From positions 186,001-250,000 of the forward strand of contig NZ_PDWQ01000001.1 of NCBI RefSeq assembly GCF_010211745.1: a DNA stretch of 64,000 nt, read 5' to 3'. Below, one piece after another: positions 9,334 through 17,391 of this stretch; within the stretch, counting starts at the first letter, position 1; each line of letters starts with the position of its first letter. The stretch is from Pseudoxanthomonas kalamensis DSM 18571. GTDB lineage: Bacteria; Pseudomonadota; Gammaproteobacteria; Xanthomonadales; Xanthomonadaceae. The translations under genes were made by a program, and so were the position numbers. A model generated the notes under the pieces. The model made no database searches. It was given only the letters and a program-made list of their open reading frames with translations, and had not been told where the DNA came from.

Positions 9334-9716
9334 CCCTGATGGCCTTCGATAACACTTGTTTCCACAGTCGCCGTAACGCGCAGAAATCACAATCCAAGCC
9401 TATGGACCGATGGGCGAATCACCGTGTTTGCCGCCTATATCGCACCGGCGTCACTTGCCGTTGGCCTGGATATACCTGCAAACCCGGTACGGATAGACCT
9501 GCTCGGCACGCAAACTGTAGTGTTTCACTCGCAATCTGCGGCGAACCTCCTCCAACAAGCGGGGAGGCGCCCGACCACGGACTCATTCGATATGACTGCA
9601 GGCTTACGGGCATATTCCATATGCAGGCATCCTTGCCGCATAACGCCCTCAAGGCCGCATCCCACTTCCCCCGTCGATATCAGCACAGCCCCTTGTTTTT
9701 TGTCGGAATTATTGGA

Positions 9717-9746
9717 TTGACACACCCAACAGCCAGCCACCAGAAT
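9717..9746 (+). promoter_or_regulatory. Candidate promoter ahead of the cassette gene
   Basis: A consensus TTGACA (9717-9722) and CAGAAT (9741-9746, 4 of 6 matches to the -10 consensus) are 18 bp apart, about 45 bp before the ATG of the cassette gene. The surrounding sequence is relatively AT-rich. Sequence match only. Confidence 0.35.
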
Positions 9747-9789
9747 CCCGCTTACGCCCCGATTTGGGGTCTATTAGTAGTTAGGCAGC

Positions 9790-10092
9790 ATGAAAAGCGA
9801 TCCCGTTGCCACCGTTGAGATTGACGAGAAAGGCCGGTTGCACATCAAGCCGGCCACCCAAGATTTTCCATTCGCCTATCGTGAGGCAATGGAGGTCACA
9901 TGGGAGCCGGACAGACGCTCGCTCAGTTCACCTATTCCGCGGCAGTGGAGCTATGGTCGTTGGTTCCAGCAGATTCTAGCTGTAGCATCTGCCCAAGGCG
10001 TCCGTTTGGTTCTCGGGCCACATACGCTGTGGATCAATGTTTCGGCCGACATCCAACTTGAGATCGCAGCGGCGGCGACACATGCTGCCTAA
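9790..10092 (+). CDS. Hypothetical protein carried by integron-like cassette
   Basis: A 100-residue protein that I do not recognise. It starts MKSDPVATVEID, has no signal peptide or membrane segment, contains a Trp-rich middle (RQWSYGRWFQQ) and ends in an Ala-rich tail. The predicted fold is mixed alpha/beta. Base use is less GC-biased than the flanking chromosome, consistent with transfer. The ATG sits three bases after a GTTAGGC core site, with only a weak ribosome site, and the TAA stop lies inside the attC left core, both as in integron cassettes. Function unknown. Confidence 0.6.
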   Translation: MKSDPVATVEIDEKGRLHIKPATQDFPFAYREAMEVTWEPDRRSLSSPIPRQWSYGRWFQQILAVASAQGVRLVLGPHTLWINVSADIQLEIAAAATHAA

Positions 10093-10140
10093 CAATTCAT
10101 TCAAGTCGATGCCGTTTCGCGGGCCGGCTTAATTCAAGCT
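10087..10140 (+). other. attC-like recombination site
   Basis: The site starts with GCCTAAC (left core, RYYYAAC form), then ATTCATTCAAG, a GC-rich loop segment, and the complementary right arm CGGCTTAATTCAAG. By eye it matches 47 of 53 positions of the attC-like site at 53642. The expected right core (GTTAGGC) is absent. It resembles the attC family of Xanthomonas chromosomal integrons, which is a recollection, not a search. Confidence 0.65.
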
Positions 10141-10223
10141 CGCAGGGCGGACTCAAGCCCCCCCCCTTCTTCTTGAAGCCCTGAAGACAGCGATAAGTCT
10201 CGAACAGCGGGCCGGGGGCCGCC

Positions 10224-11054
10224 CTACTGCTGGCCCTGCTCGTCGGCAATGTCCATCTTGGGCGCCACACGGCGCGGGGGGAGCGGTGGCAGCTTGGCCT
10301 CGTCCTGCACCGGCGGGCGCGGGGCTTCCCATTCGAACGGCGGCAGGCTGTGCATGGCCGCTTCCAGCTTGCGCGACCAGGTTTCGTGGATTTCGGCGAA
10401 CAGCGGGGTGTCGCCTTCCAGCCGCATCTGTTGGGTGATCTGCAGGTCGCCGACGCGGACCAAGGCCAGGTCGATCGGCAGGCCGACCGACAGGTTGGAG
10501 CGGATGGTCGAATCCAACGACACCAGCGCGCAGCGAGCGGCGTCTTCCAGACTGGTTTCCGGACGCAGGATGCGGTCCAGGATCGGCTTGCCGTACTTGG
10601 ATTCGCCGATCTGCAGGTACGGCGTTTCCGGCGAAGTCGAGATGCAGTTGCCCAGCGGATAGATCAGGTACAGGCCGGGGCGCTCGCCGGCGATCTGCCC
10701 GCCCAGGATCAGGGTGGACTGCACGCTGACGCCCTTCTGCTGGGCTTCCTCGCCGACCCGCGCCTGGCTGGCCACCAAGATGTCGCCGACGTACTCGGCC
10801 ACTTCGTACAGGTGCTTGAAGCTGCGCAGGCTGCGGCTGGCGGTGACGTCGTCGGCGTCGCGGCGCAGTTTGGACACGGTCAGCTGGGTGGTGGCCAGGT
10901 TGCCCGAGGACATGATGACGAAGACCCGGTCGCCGGGCCATTCGAAGATATGCATCTTGCGGTAGACGCGCACGTCGTCGAACGAGGCGCTGGTGCGGGT
11001 GTCCGCCGCGAAGACCAGGCCCTGGTCCGTTTCGATGCCGACGCAGTAAGTCAT
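10224..11054 (-). CDS. Proteasome-type peptidase Anbu (ancestral beta subunit)
   Basis: A 276-residue Ntn-hydrolase of the Anbu/bacterial proteasome homologue family. After removal of the initiator Met, Thr1 is the predicted nucleophile. Asp17 (in FAADTR) and Lys32 (in VYRKM) occupy the positions of the proteasomal catalytic Asp and Lys. The beta-subunit fold extends to about residue 240; a Pro-rich tail (PPLPPRR) follows. Anbu genes are often neighbours of ATP-grasp, alpha-E and transglutaminase genes. Here those relatives are in the same window but 31-50 kb away, at 41.6-44.0 and 53.7-60.4 kb, so a joint function is only inference. Physiological substrate unknown. Confidence 0.9.
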   Translation of the reverse strand: MTYCVGIETDQGLVFAADTRTSASFDDVRVYRKMHIFEWPGDRVFVIMSSGNLATTQLTVSKLRRDADDVTASRSLRSFKHLYEVAEYVGDILVASQARVGEEAQQKGVSVQSTLILGGQIAGERPGLYLIYPLGNCISTSPETPYLQIGESKYGKPILDRILRPETSLEDAARCALVSLDSTIRSNLSVGLPIDLALVRVGDLQITQQMRLEGDTPLFAEIHETWSRKLEAAMHSLPPFEWEAPRPPVQDEAKLPPLPPRRVAPKMDIADEQGQQ

Positions 11055-11164
11055 CCGGTTACCATGATGCAGTGCACGAGAAGCATGGTAGGCGGGCCGG
11101 CCGGACTTGGCTAGGGCGGCCCCGGCCGGCGCTTTCGGGCCATCGACTCACAATTGGAAACGCC

Positions 11165-12349
11165 ATGCCCGCCGCCCTGCCCGCCCCCGACGCCAATGCC
11201 CTGCAGCACAGCGCCCGCCTGTCGGCGCTGATCGGCGAGGAGATCGGCCAGTCCGGCGGCAGCATCCCGTTCTCGCGCTTCATGGAGCGCTGCCTGTACG
11301 CGCCTGGGCTGGGCTACTACAGCGCCGGCAGCACCAAGTTCGGCGCAGCCGGCGACTTCGTCACCGCGCCGGAACTGGGGCCGCTGTTCGCCGCCTGCGT
11401 GGCCGAGGCGGTGGCACCGGTGCTGCGCCAGCTGGGCCCGGACGCGGAATTCGTCGAGATCGGCGGCGGTTCCGGCGCCTTCGCCGAAACCGCGCTCAAG
11501 CGCCTGCTGCAGCTGGACGCGATGCCGGCGCGTTACGCCATCCTCGAACCCAGCGCCGACCTGCGCGAACGCCAGCGCGAACGCCTGGCCCGCCAGCTGA
11601 CGCCGCTGGTGTTCGACTGCATCGAATGGCTGGACACGCCGCCCGCCACGGCCTGGAACGGAGTGCTGTTCGCCAACGAGGTGATCGACGCGCTGCCGAC
11701 TCCGCGTTTCGTTCTGCGCGACGGCGAAGTGTTCGAGGAGTGCGTTGCGATCGACGCCGATGGCGGCTTCGCCCGCGTCGACCGACCGGCCGACGCCTTG
11801 CTGGCGGCGGCGGTGCGCCATGTCGAACGCGACCTGCAACGATCGTTCGCCGATGACTACCGTTCGGAACTGCTGCCGCAGTTGCCGTACTGGGTGCAGG
11901 CAGTGATCGGCGGCTTGCGCGACGGCGCGATGCTGTTCGTCGATTACGGCTATCCGCGCGGCGAGTTCTACCTGCCCGAACGCGATGCCGGCACCTTGCG
12001 TGCGTTTTACCGCCAGCACGTGCACAACGACGCTTATCGCTGGCCGGGCCTGCAGGACCTGACCGCATCGGTGGATTTCACCGCGCTGGCCGAAGCCGGC
12101 ACCGGCGCCGGGTTCGAACTGGCCGGCTACTGCAGCCAGGCCAGCTTCCTGCTCGGCAATGGCCTGGCGCAGCGGCTGCAGGAGGTGCAGGCGCGCGGCG
12201 ACGAGGCGCTGTCGCTGAAGTTCGCCAACGAGGCGAAGAAGCTGACCCTGCCCACCGAGATGGGCGAGCGCTTCCAGGCGATGGGGTTCGTGCGCGGGGT
12301 CGAGTTCGGCGCCGCCTTCCTGGAGGGCGACCTGACATGGAGGCTGTAG
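11165..12349 (+). CDS. SAM-dependent methyltransferase, MidA/NDUFAF7 (DUF185) family
   Basis: A 394-residue class-I methyltransferase. The SAM-binding motif FVEIGGGSGAFAE lies near residue 97-109 and the family signature YAPGLGYYSAG near residue 46, with VLFANEVIDALP further on. In mitochondria the homologue NDUFAF7 methylates an Arg of a complex I subunit; the bacterial substrate is not established. The start MPAALPAPDA was picked over an upstream in-frame ATG because homology-like sequence begins only after it. The gene is divergent from the Anbu gene, and its 3' end holds the ribosome site of the following VanZ-like gene. Confidence 0.88.
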   Translation: MPAALPAPDANALQHSARLSALIGEEIGQSGGSIPFSRFMERCLYAPGLGYYSAGSTKFGAAGDFVTAPELGPLFAACVAEAVAPVLRQLGPDAEFVEIGGGSGAFAETALKRLLQLDAMPARYAILEPSADLRERQRERLARQLTPLVFDCIEWLDTPPATAWNGVLFANEVIDALPTPRFVLRDGEVFEECVAIDADGGFARVDRPADALLAAAVRHVERDLQRSFADDYRSELLPQLPYWVQAVIGGLRDGAMLFVDYGYPRGEFYLPERDAGTLRAFYRQHVHNDAYRWPGLQDLTASVDFTALAEAGTGAGFELAGYCSQASFLLGNGLAQRLQEVQARGDEALSLKFANEAKKLTLPTEMGERFQAMGFVRGVEFGAAFLEGDLTWRL

Positions 12350-12351
12350 CC

Positions 12352-12747
12352 ATGCGCGCGCTGAAGCCGCTGCGCCGACGCGGGTTGTGGCTGGGCCTGT
12401 GGCTGCTGGCGGTGGCCACGGTGATCTGGGTCTGCCTGGCGCCGCGACCGCCGCTGGAAGTGCCGCTGCCGGAGAACGGCGACAAGCTCGAGCACCTGCT
12501 GGCCTACTTCGTGCTGATGGCCGGCGCGGTGCAGCTGTTCGCCACCCGTCGCGCCCTGCTGTGGGTGGCGGTCGGGCTGTTCCTGCTGGGGATCGGCATC
12601 GAATGGGCGCAGGGTGCGTGGACCAGCACGCGCTCGGCCGACGTCTGGGACGCGGTAGCCGATACGCTCGGCATCGGCCTGGGACTGGCCACGGCGCTGA
12701 CGCCGTGGCGCGACCTGCTGCTGCGCTGGGCGGGCCGCACGCGCTGA
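12352..12747 (+). CDS. VanZ-like membrane protein
   Basis: A 131-residue integral membrane protein with about four hydrophobic segments and the family-type motifs GDKLEHLLAYFVL and GIEWAQG. VanZ-like proteins in gram-negatives have no settled function. The start at 12352 is supported by GGAGG at 12339-12343, 8 bp upstream. An in-frame ATG at 12337 inside the methyltransferase gene would add five residues but has no such site. It follows the methyltransferase gene without a gap and is probably co-transcribed. Confidence 0.8.
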   Translation: MRALKPLRRRGLWLGLWLLAVATVIWVCLAPRPPLEVPLPENGDKLEHLLAYFVLMAGAVQLFATRRALLWVAVGLFLLGIGIEWAQGAWTSTRSADVWDAVADTLGIGLGLATALTPWRDLLLRWAGRTR

Positions 12748-12760
12748 CCCGCGTCGGGAA

Positions 12761-12806
12761 CCCCCCTCCCACTTGCGGAAGAGAGGGCCGAAGGCGGGTA
12801 AGGGCG
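12761..12806 (+). repeat. Intergenic palindromic repeat, copy 2
   Basis: A C-rich arm CCCCCCTCCC, ACTTGCGGAAG loop region, G-rich arm GAGAGGG and tail CCGAAGGCGGGTAAGGGCG. Same layout as the element at 7964-8007. It fills the gap between the VanZ-like gene and the convergent SIS gene, where it could terminate transcription in both directions. Confidence 0.5.
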
Positions 12807-12808
12807 CC

Positions 12809-14887
12809 TCAGTCGAAATCGCCCAGATAATCGTCCAGCCGGCGGCGTTGCAGCAGTTCCGCCGCAGCGTCCCAGGACACCGCTTTCTGCTCGCGCAAGC
12901 TTTCCAGCACGCGGACGATGGCCAGCTCGACTTCCGGACTCTGGCTCAACGCCGGATCGTGCTGGCGATGCTCAATGACGTCGAACAGTACCGCATTGGC
13001 TTCGGCATAGCTCAACGGTTCGGTCTGGCCATGCGCCTTGCGCCAGGCGTCGCTGCCCAGCACCGCGTTGACGTGCAGCTGGATCAGATAGGTGGCGCGC
13101 CCGATCAGCTTCAGGTTGCCCGGCTGCACCGCGGTCATGGTGTTGCCGACCACGCGCCCCAGCTTGGCCATGATCCCGGTGGAATGACCGTTGAGCATCA
13201 TCTTCAGCGCGATCATCTGGCTCAGCCCGAACGGGTCGCGCTGCGGGACCACCAGTTGCAGCAGTTGCAGGTCCGGCGCCTGTTCGCGCAAGGCGGCCAG
13301 CGCTTCGGCCGACAGCGGCGCGTCGTCGACCGCGACCACGAAGGTGCCGGCGCCCGCATTGGCGAAGTCGTGTAGCCAGGCCTGGCTGAGCGCCTGCGCG
13401 CTTTCGTCGCCGAGCAGGATCAACGCGCCGAGATCGCCGGCCTGCGGACCGTTGTGCTCGCGGTTGTGCGGCGACCAGGCCAGGTCGTAGCGATGCTGCT
13501 GTTCGGCGCCGGCGAAGGCCAAGCTGCGTTGTGCAGCCTCATGCAGGTAGGCATCGTCGATCTGGGTGTCGAACGGCGCCTTGTACAGCGCCGGATCAAG
13601 GCCGTGGAAAGGGCGTTGCAGCAGCGCCTGCCAGGCCTGCGCGGGGTCCTCGGTGGGCGCCCACACCTGGATCCACGAGCGCCTCTGCTCGGCATCGACC
13701 GGATCCAGCGCCGCCAGGCGGAAGGTCGGCGCGCGTTCGGTCACGTCGACGAATACCGGCATCAGTGCGCGCTGGGCCAGGTAAGTGGCGTGATGGCCGG
13801 CCGCGTAGGCCGCGGCCTCGCGATTAGTCCACGCGCTCACCTGCGGCGCGCTGGCGGCGACGGTTTTCTGGATGGCGGCGAAATCGCGCAGCCGCGAGGC
13901 AATGTCGGCCTTGGCGTCGAAGCCCAGATCCTGCATCTCTGCGGACGTCAGCAGCGGGGTCAGCAACTGCTTGACCGCATCCTCCAGCACCATGCCCAAC
14001 GCATACAGGCTGGTGGTGGTGGCCTGCATGCGGGTCGAACCGGTGATCGATTGCGGCCCGGTCGGCAAGCTGATCTTGCGGATCGCCGGGTCCTCGATCA
14101 CCCGCCGGCTGCGCTCGAACGGCAGCAGCACCGAATCCGGATTGTTGTAGACGAACCAGGTGCGCTCGGGGTGGCCCGGGTTCAACTCGCTGGCGGCCAG
14201 CGCGGTACCGATCACCGCCGAAGTCTCGCCGCCTTCGGTGACCGCGAACACCACGTCGCCGCTGGCGATGCCGTTGTCCTGCAATTGCAGGCGACCGATC
14301 AGCTGCAGGTCCTCGAAGCCTTCCAGCGAACTGATCATCGCGCGGTCGCCGCCGGTGATCTCGCCACGCACACGCTCGCCGATGCCGGGCAGGGCCTGTT
14401 CGATCTTCGGCCACGCGCTGCTGCGCATGGCGCGCTGCCAGAACGGACGCCACAAGCCGCTTTCCAGGGTCTCGGCCAACCGCCCGGTCGAGCCGGTGCC
14501 GTAGAAATAGATGCGATGGCCGCCGCGCAGGGCGTCCTGCATCGCGCGCGAGGCGTCCTGCAACTGGCCAAGGCGGGCCGGGTCGGCGGCGACCTCGGCG
14601 AAGGCGTGGGTGACATCGCGATCGACTGCGTACAGTGCATCCAGCCCGGCGCTGGTATCGCCGGCGATGCGCCGGCTCAGGTCCATCGTTTCCGGGTGGC
14701 GCTGTTCGGTCAACAGGCTGTGCAGCTGGAACTGCTGCCGGTGCTGCAGGTAGTCCAGCGACGCCGCCGAGGGCTCGATCCCGAGCAAGTCGGTCACCGG
14801 ACCGGTCGACGCGGCGTGGGCGGAATGGACGCCGAGCAGGCCGGACAGGCCAAGCAGGGCGCAGCACAGGGTGCGGTGGACGGGCAT
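12809..14887 (-). CDS. Exported MurQ/GKRP-like double SIS-domain protein
   Basis: A 692-residue protein. The first half aligns by eye with MurNAc-6-phosphate etherase (MurQ): TEQRHPETMDL near residue 60, GTGSTGRLAE at 130-139 (sugar-phosphate loop), ITGGDRAMISSLEGFED at 177-193 (includes a Glu at the catalytic region) and ITGSTRMQAT at 281-290. The second half looks like a further degenerate SIS domain, giving the size and layout of glucokinase regulatory protein (GKRP). Residues 1-27 form a good Sec signal peptide (hydrophobic LLGLSGLLGV, then AHA before AST), which is odd for a family acting on cytoplasmic sugar phosphates. An alternative ATG at 14932 keeps the signal. It is downstream of a GH20 gene on the same strand. 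Confidence 0.78.
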   Translation of the reverse strand: MPVHRTLCCALLGLSGLLGVHSAHAASTGPVTDLLGIEPSAASLDYLQHRQQFQLHSLLTEQRHPETMDLSRRIAGDTSAGLDALYAVDRDVTHAFAEVAADPARLGQLQDASRAMQDALRGGHRIYFYGTGSTGRLAETLESGLWRPFWQRAMRSSAWPKIEQALPGIGERVRGEITGGDRAMISSLEGFEDLQLIGRLQLQDNGIASGDVVFAVTEGGETSAVIGTALAASELNPGHPERTWFVYNNPDSVLLPFERSRRVIEDPAIRKISLPTGPQSITGSTRMQATTTSLYALGMVLEDAVKQLLTPLLTSAEMQDLGFDAKADIASRLRDFAAIQKTVAASAPQVSAWTNREAAAYAAGHHATYLAQRALMPVFVDVTERAPTFRLAALDPVDAEQRRSWIQVWAPTEDPAQAWQALLQRPFHGLDPALYKAPFDTQIDDAYLHEAAQRSLAFAGAEQQHRYDLAWSPHNREHNGPQAGDLGALILLGDESAQALSQAWLHDFANAGAGTFVVAVDDAPLSAEALAALREQAPDLQLLQLVVPQRDPFGLSQMIALKMMLNGHSTGIMAKLGRVVGNTMTAVQPGNLKLIGRATYLIQLHVNAVLGSDAWRKAHGQTEPLSYAEANAVLFDVIEHRQHDPALSQSPEVELAIVRVLESLREQKAVSWDAAAELLQRRRLDDYLGDFD

Positions 14888-14952
14888 GCGGAGTTTCCTG
14901 TGTGGCTCATGAAAGGGGTTCGCTGCGGGCATCGTCGCGGATGTCGTTGGGG

Positions 14953-17277
14953 TCAACGCGTTTCCGCGGCCGAAGCGGGCAACAGAGTGATGCGATCCAG
15001 CAGCCACATGGCCGGCCGGGTATCGCCGCTGAAGCGCAGGCACAGCGTCTGCGCACTGTCGAATTCGCGGTCGAGCGTGGCGTGCACGGTGACGAAGCCG
15101 TCGGCGTCGGGATCGGCCGGCATCGATGTGTGGGCCACGCGCGGGCCGTCGCAACCGCCACTGCGCACATCGAGCTCGCCGTACGCGCGGGTGGTCGGCA
15201 GGTAACGGCGCTTGGCGTCTTCTTCGGCACTGAGGCGAATGAAATACGGCAGGCGACCGGCACGGACCTCGATCCGGTCGATGCCTTGCAGCGGTGCATC
15301 GTTCCATTGCCAGCACGGCGCCAGGAAGGCAACGTCGAACAACGCGCGTTCACCGCGCAGCGGGCCGTCGTCCTCCATCCGCAGCACCGGTCCGCTGTCC
15401 GGACAGGCGGCCAGCTGCTTGTTGTCGCGGCTCAGCAGGGTGTCGCGGTCGATGCGCAAGTCCTGCGGCACGTCCAGCGCCGCATCGTTGGCATAGGCGG
15501 CCGCGCGCAGCTCCACCGGCAATCGGACATCGAAGCGCAACGGCTGTTCGGGCATCGCCGCGTGCGGTTCGCTGCCGTCCAGCGTGTAGCGCAGCGGATA
15601 CCCGAGCGGGTTGGACAGCGTGATCGTCGCCGTGCCGGCCACGGCACCCGCTTCGGCATCGACCTCGACCCGGAATGGCGTGCGCGCGTAGCCGATGTCC
15701 AGCGTGCGGTAGCGACGCAGCTGCGCCGGCAACCTGCCCAGGAAACCGGCGTAGTCCTTGCGTGTGGCCGGCGTCCAGCCAGCTTCGGCCAGCGCGGCCA
15801 AGCGCGGGAACACGGCGTGTTCGACGCCGGCAAACGTGCGCGTGTCGCCGGTCCACATGTTGGCCTGCAGGCCCAGGACATGGTGGTGCTGCGCCGCATC
15901 CAGCTCGGCGGGGACCGGATCGAAGTCGTAGACGGTCTGCAGCGTGACCCGCTTCGGCCGGCCCGCCGGTTCGTCAGTCGACCCGGTCTGCAGGTAGTCG
16001 AAATACAGCGAAGCCACCGGCGACATCACCACATCGTGTCCCTGCCGCGCTGCTTCGATCCCGCCTTCGGTGCCGCGCCACGACATCACCGTGGCCTCCG
16101 GCGGCAGACCACCTTCCAGGATCTCGTCCCAGCCGATCAGGCGCTTGCCGTGCTTTTCCAACAGGGTTTCCAGGCGGCCGATGAACCAGCTCTGCAGCTT
16201 GGCCTCGTCGGCGATACCAAGCTCGCGCATCCGCGCCTGCACCCGCGGCGAGGCCTTCCACTGGTCCTTGATTGCCTCGTCGCCGCCGATGTGCACGTAG
16301 GTACCGGGAAACAGGTCGGTGACTTCAGCCAGCACCGTATCGAGGAAGGCGAAGGTGGCGTCCTCGATGTTGAACAAATTGGCATGGATGCCGCGATCGG
16401 CCGAAACCGCGATCGCCTCGCCGCTGACGCCCAATTGCGGATACGCGGCGATGGCGGCGGTGGCGTGACCGGGTACGTCGATCTCCGGTACCACGGTGAT
16501 GTGACGCGCGGCAGCGTAGGCGACGATGTCGCGGATCTGGTCCTGACTGTAGTAGCCGCAGTAGGGCACCGGTTCGCCGCTGTCCGGGTCGATACCGCCA
16601 TCGCCGGCCGGAATCCGGCAACTGCCGACTTCGGTCAGCTTCGGATAGCGCTTGATCTCGATTCGCCAGCCCTGATCATCAGTCAGGTGCCAGTGAAACA
16701 CGTTGAGCTTGTGCAGGGCCATCGCGTCGAGGAGTTTCTCGATATCCTCGACCGACTGGAAGTGGCGGGCCGAGTCGAGCATTAGCCCGCGCCATGCGAA
16801 GCGCGGTGCATCTTCGATATGCAGGGCCGGCAGCCGTACCGGACCATTGCCTTCGCCCGAGGTCAGCAACTGCCACAGGGTGACCGCACCGTAGAACAGG
16901 CCCGCCTCGCTGCTTGCCGCGATCGTGATGCCATCGGCGGTGATATCGAGCGAATAGGCTTCCGGTGAAGTTTCTGTATCCGTCTGATCGAGAGCGAAGC
17001 GGATGCCGGAACCGCTACCGCCGATCTTGGGTTGCACGGACCCGGTGGCCACCAGCAGGTCGATGAACTGCCTCGCCACGCGCTGCGCGGCTTCACCATC
17101 GGCCACCACCGGCGTCTTCGCATCAATCACGAAGCTGCCGTCCTTCGTTTCCAGACTGGCCGGCATCGGGATCAACCGCGGCGTGGTTACGGCGATATCG
17201 TCGGACGGCTGGCGTGTGCAGGCCGCCAGGCACAGCAGCAACAGCAGGCTCGCCAGCAGGGTCGGGAAACGGATCAT
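14953..17277 (-). CDS. Beta-N-acetylhexosaminidase, GH20 lipoprotein (paralogue 1)
   Basis: A 774-residue exo-enzyme that removes terminal GlcNAc or GalNAc from chitooligosaccharides, glycans or peptidoglycan fragments by substrate-assisted catalysis. The lipobox CLAAC (Cys20) predicts a lipoprotein. The GH20b domain runs to about residue 155, and the GH20 barrel from APRFAWRG to about residue 560, with catalytic pair Asp333-Glu334 in HIGGDEA and the WHLTDDQGWR strand at 196-205. A C-terminal beta region with several Cys follows. It is very similar to the gene at 18674-20974, from which NamZ separates it. Probably co-transcribed with the downstream SIS gene. Confidence 0.93.
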   Translation of the reverse strand: MIRFPTLLASLLLLLCLAACTRQPSDDIAVTTPRLIPMPASLETKDGSFVIDAKTPVVADGEAAQRVARQFIDLLVATGSVQPKIGGSGSGIRFALDQTDTETSPEAYSLDITADGITIAASSEAGLFYGAVTLWQLLTSGEGNGPVRLPALHIEDAPRFAWRGLMLDSARHFQSVEDIEKLLDAMALHKLNVFHWHLTDDQGWRIEIKRYPKLTEVGSCRIPAGDGGIDPDSGEPVPYCGYYSQDQIRDIVAYAAARHITVVPEIDVPGHATAAIAAYPQLGVSGEAIAVSADRGIHANLFNIEDATFAFLDTVLAEVTDLFPGTYVHIGGDEAIKDQWKASPRVQARMRELGIADEAKLQSWFIGRLETLLEKHGKRLIGWDEILEGGLPPEATVMSWRGTEGGIEAARQGHDVVMSPVASLYFDYLQTGSTDEPAGRPKRVTLQTVYDFDPVPAELDAAQHHHVLGLQANMWTGDTRTFAGVEHAVFPRLAALAEAGWTPATRKDYAGFLGRLPAQLRRYRTLDIGYARTPFRVEVDAEAGAVAGTATITLSNPLGYPLRYTLDGSEPHAAMPEQPLRFDVRLPVELRAAAYANDAALDVPQDLRIDRDTLLSRDNKQLAACPDSGPVLRMEDDGPLRGERALFDVAFLAPCWQWNDAPLQGIDRIEVRAGRLPYFIRLSAEEDAKRRYLPTTRAYGELDVRSGGCDGPRVAHTSMPADPDADGFVTVHATLDREFDSAQTLCLRFSGDTRPAMWLLDRITLLPASAAETR

Positions 17278-17316
17278 GCGGCGTGAATCCTCGTTGCGGC
17301 TGCGATAGCGACGTCA

Positions 17317-17350
17317 CGATAGCAAACCCCGGCGGCGGATTCGGCTATCG
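17317..17350. promoter_or_regulatory. Inverted repeat in divergent hexosaminidase/namZ promoter region
   Basis: CGATAGC (17317-17323) and its complement GCTATCG (17344-17350) lie 20 bp apart in the 114-bp region between the divergent GH20 gene and namZ. A further GATAGC is just upstream (17304-17309). This could be an operator or chance; no similar site was found at other island genes. Confidence 0.25.
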
Positions 17351-17391
17351 TTGCATTTGACCGTCGTTTCCGCGCTCGCGCGTCCCCGCTC

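Larger units (their letters stand above)
9288..9779. other. Intergenic stretch without a convincing gene
   Basis: About 490 bp between cca and the cassette gene. It is less GC-rich than the surrounding genes, and no frame in it looks like a protein: the short open frames lack codon bias, ribosome sites and recognisable motifs. It holds a hairpin just after cca (9317-9333), a C4/G4 short hairpin near 9757-9769 and a promoter-like pair (9717-9746). It may be remnant sequence left of the inserted cassette. Confidence 0.6.
9780..10140 (+). mobile_element. Integron-like gene cassette with attC
   Basis: The unit starts with the core-site sequence GTTAGGC (9780-9786, matching GTTRRRY). It carries one small gene whose ATG is 3 bp after the core site, and ends with an attC-like palindrome whose left core GCCTAAC (10087-10093) contains the gene's stop codon. 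Core site, tightly packed single ORF and terminal attC are the classic cassette layout. The right-hand core site is not intact: after TTCAAGC the sequence reads TCGCAGG rather than GTTRRRY. No integrase gene is present in the window, so it would be a cassette outside any array. Confidence 0.6.

Noticed and set aside
9339-9818. Open frames of 98-159 codons in the cca-cassette gap
   Set aside because: No coding bias, no plausible start site, and the longest runs over the cassette start.
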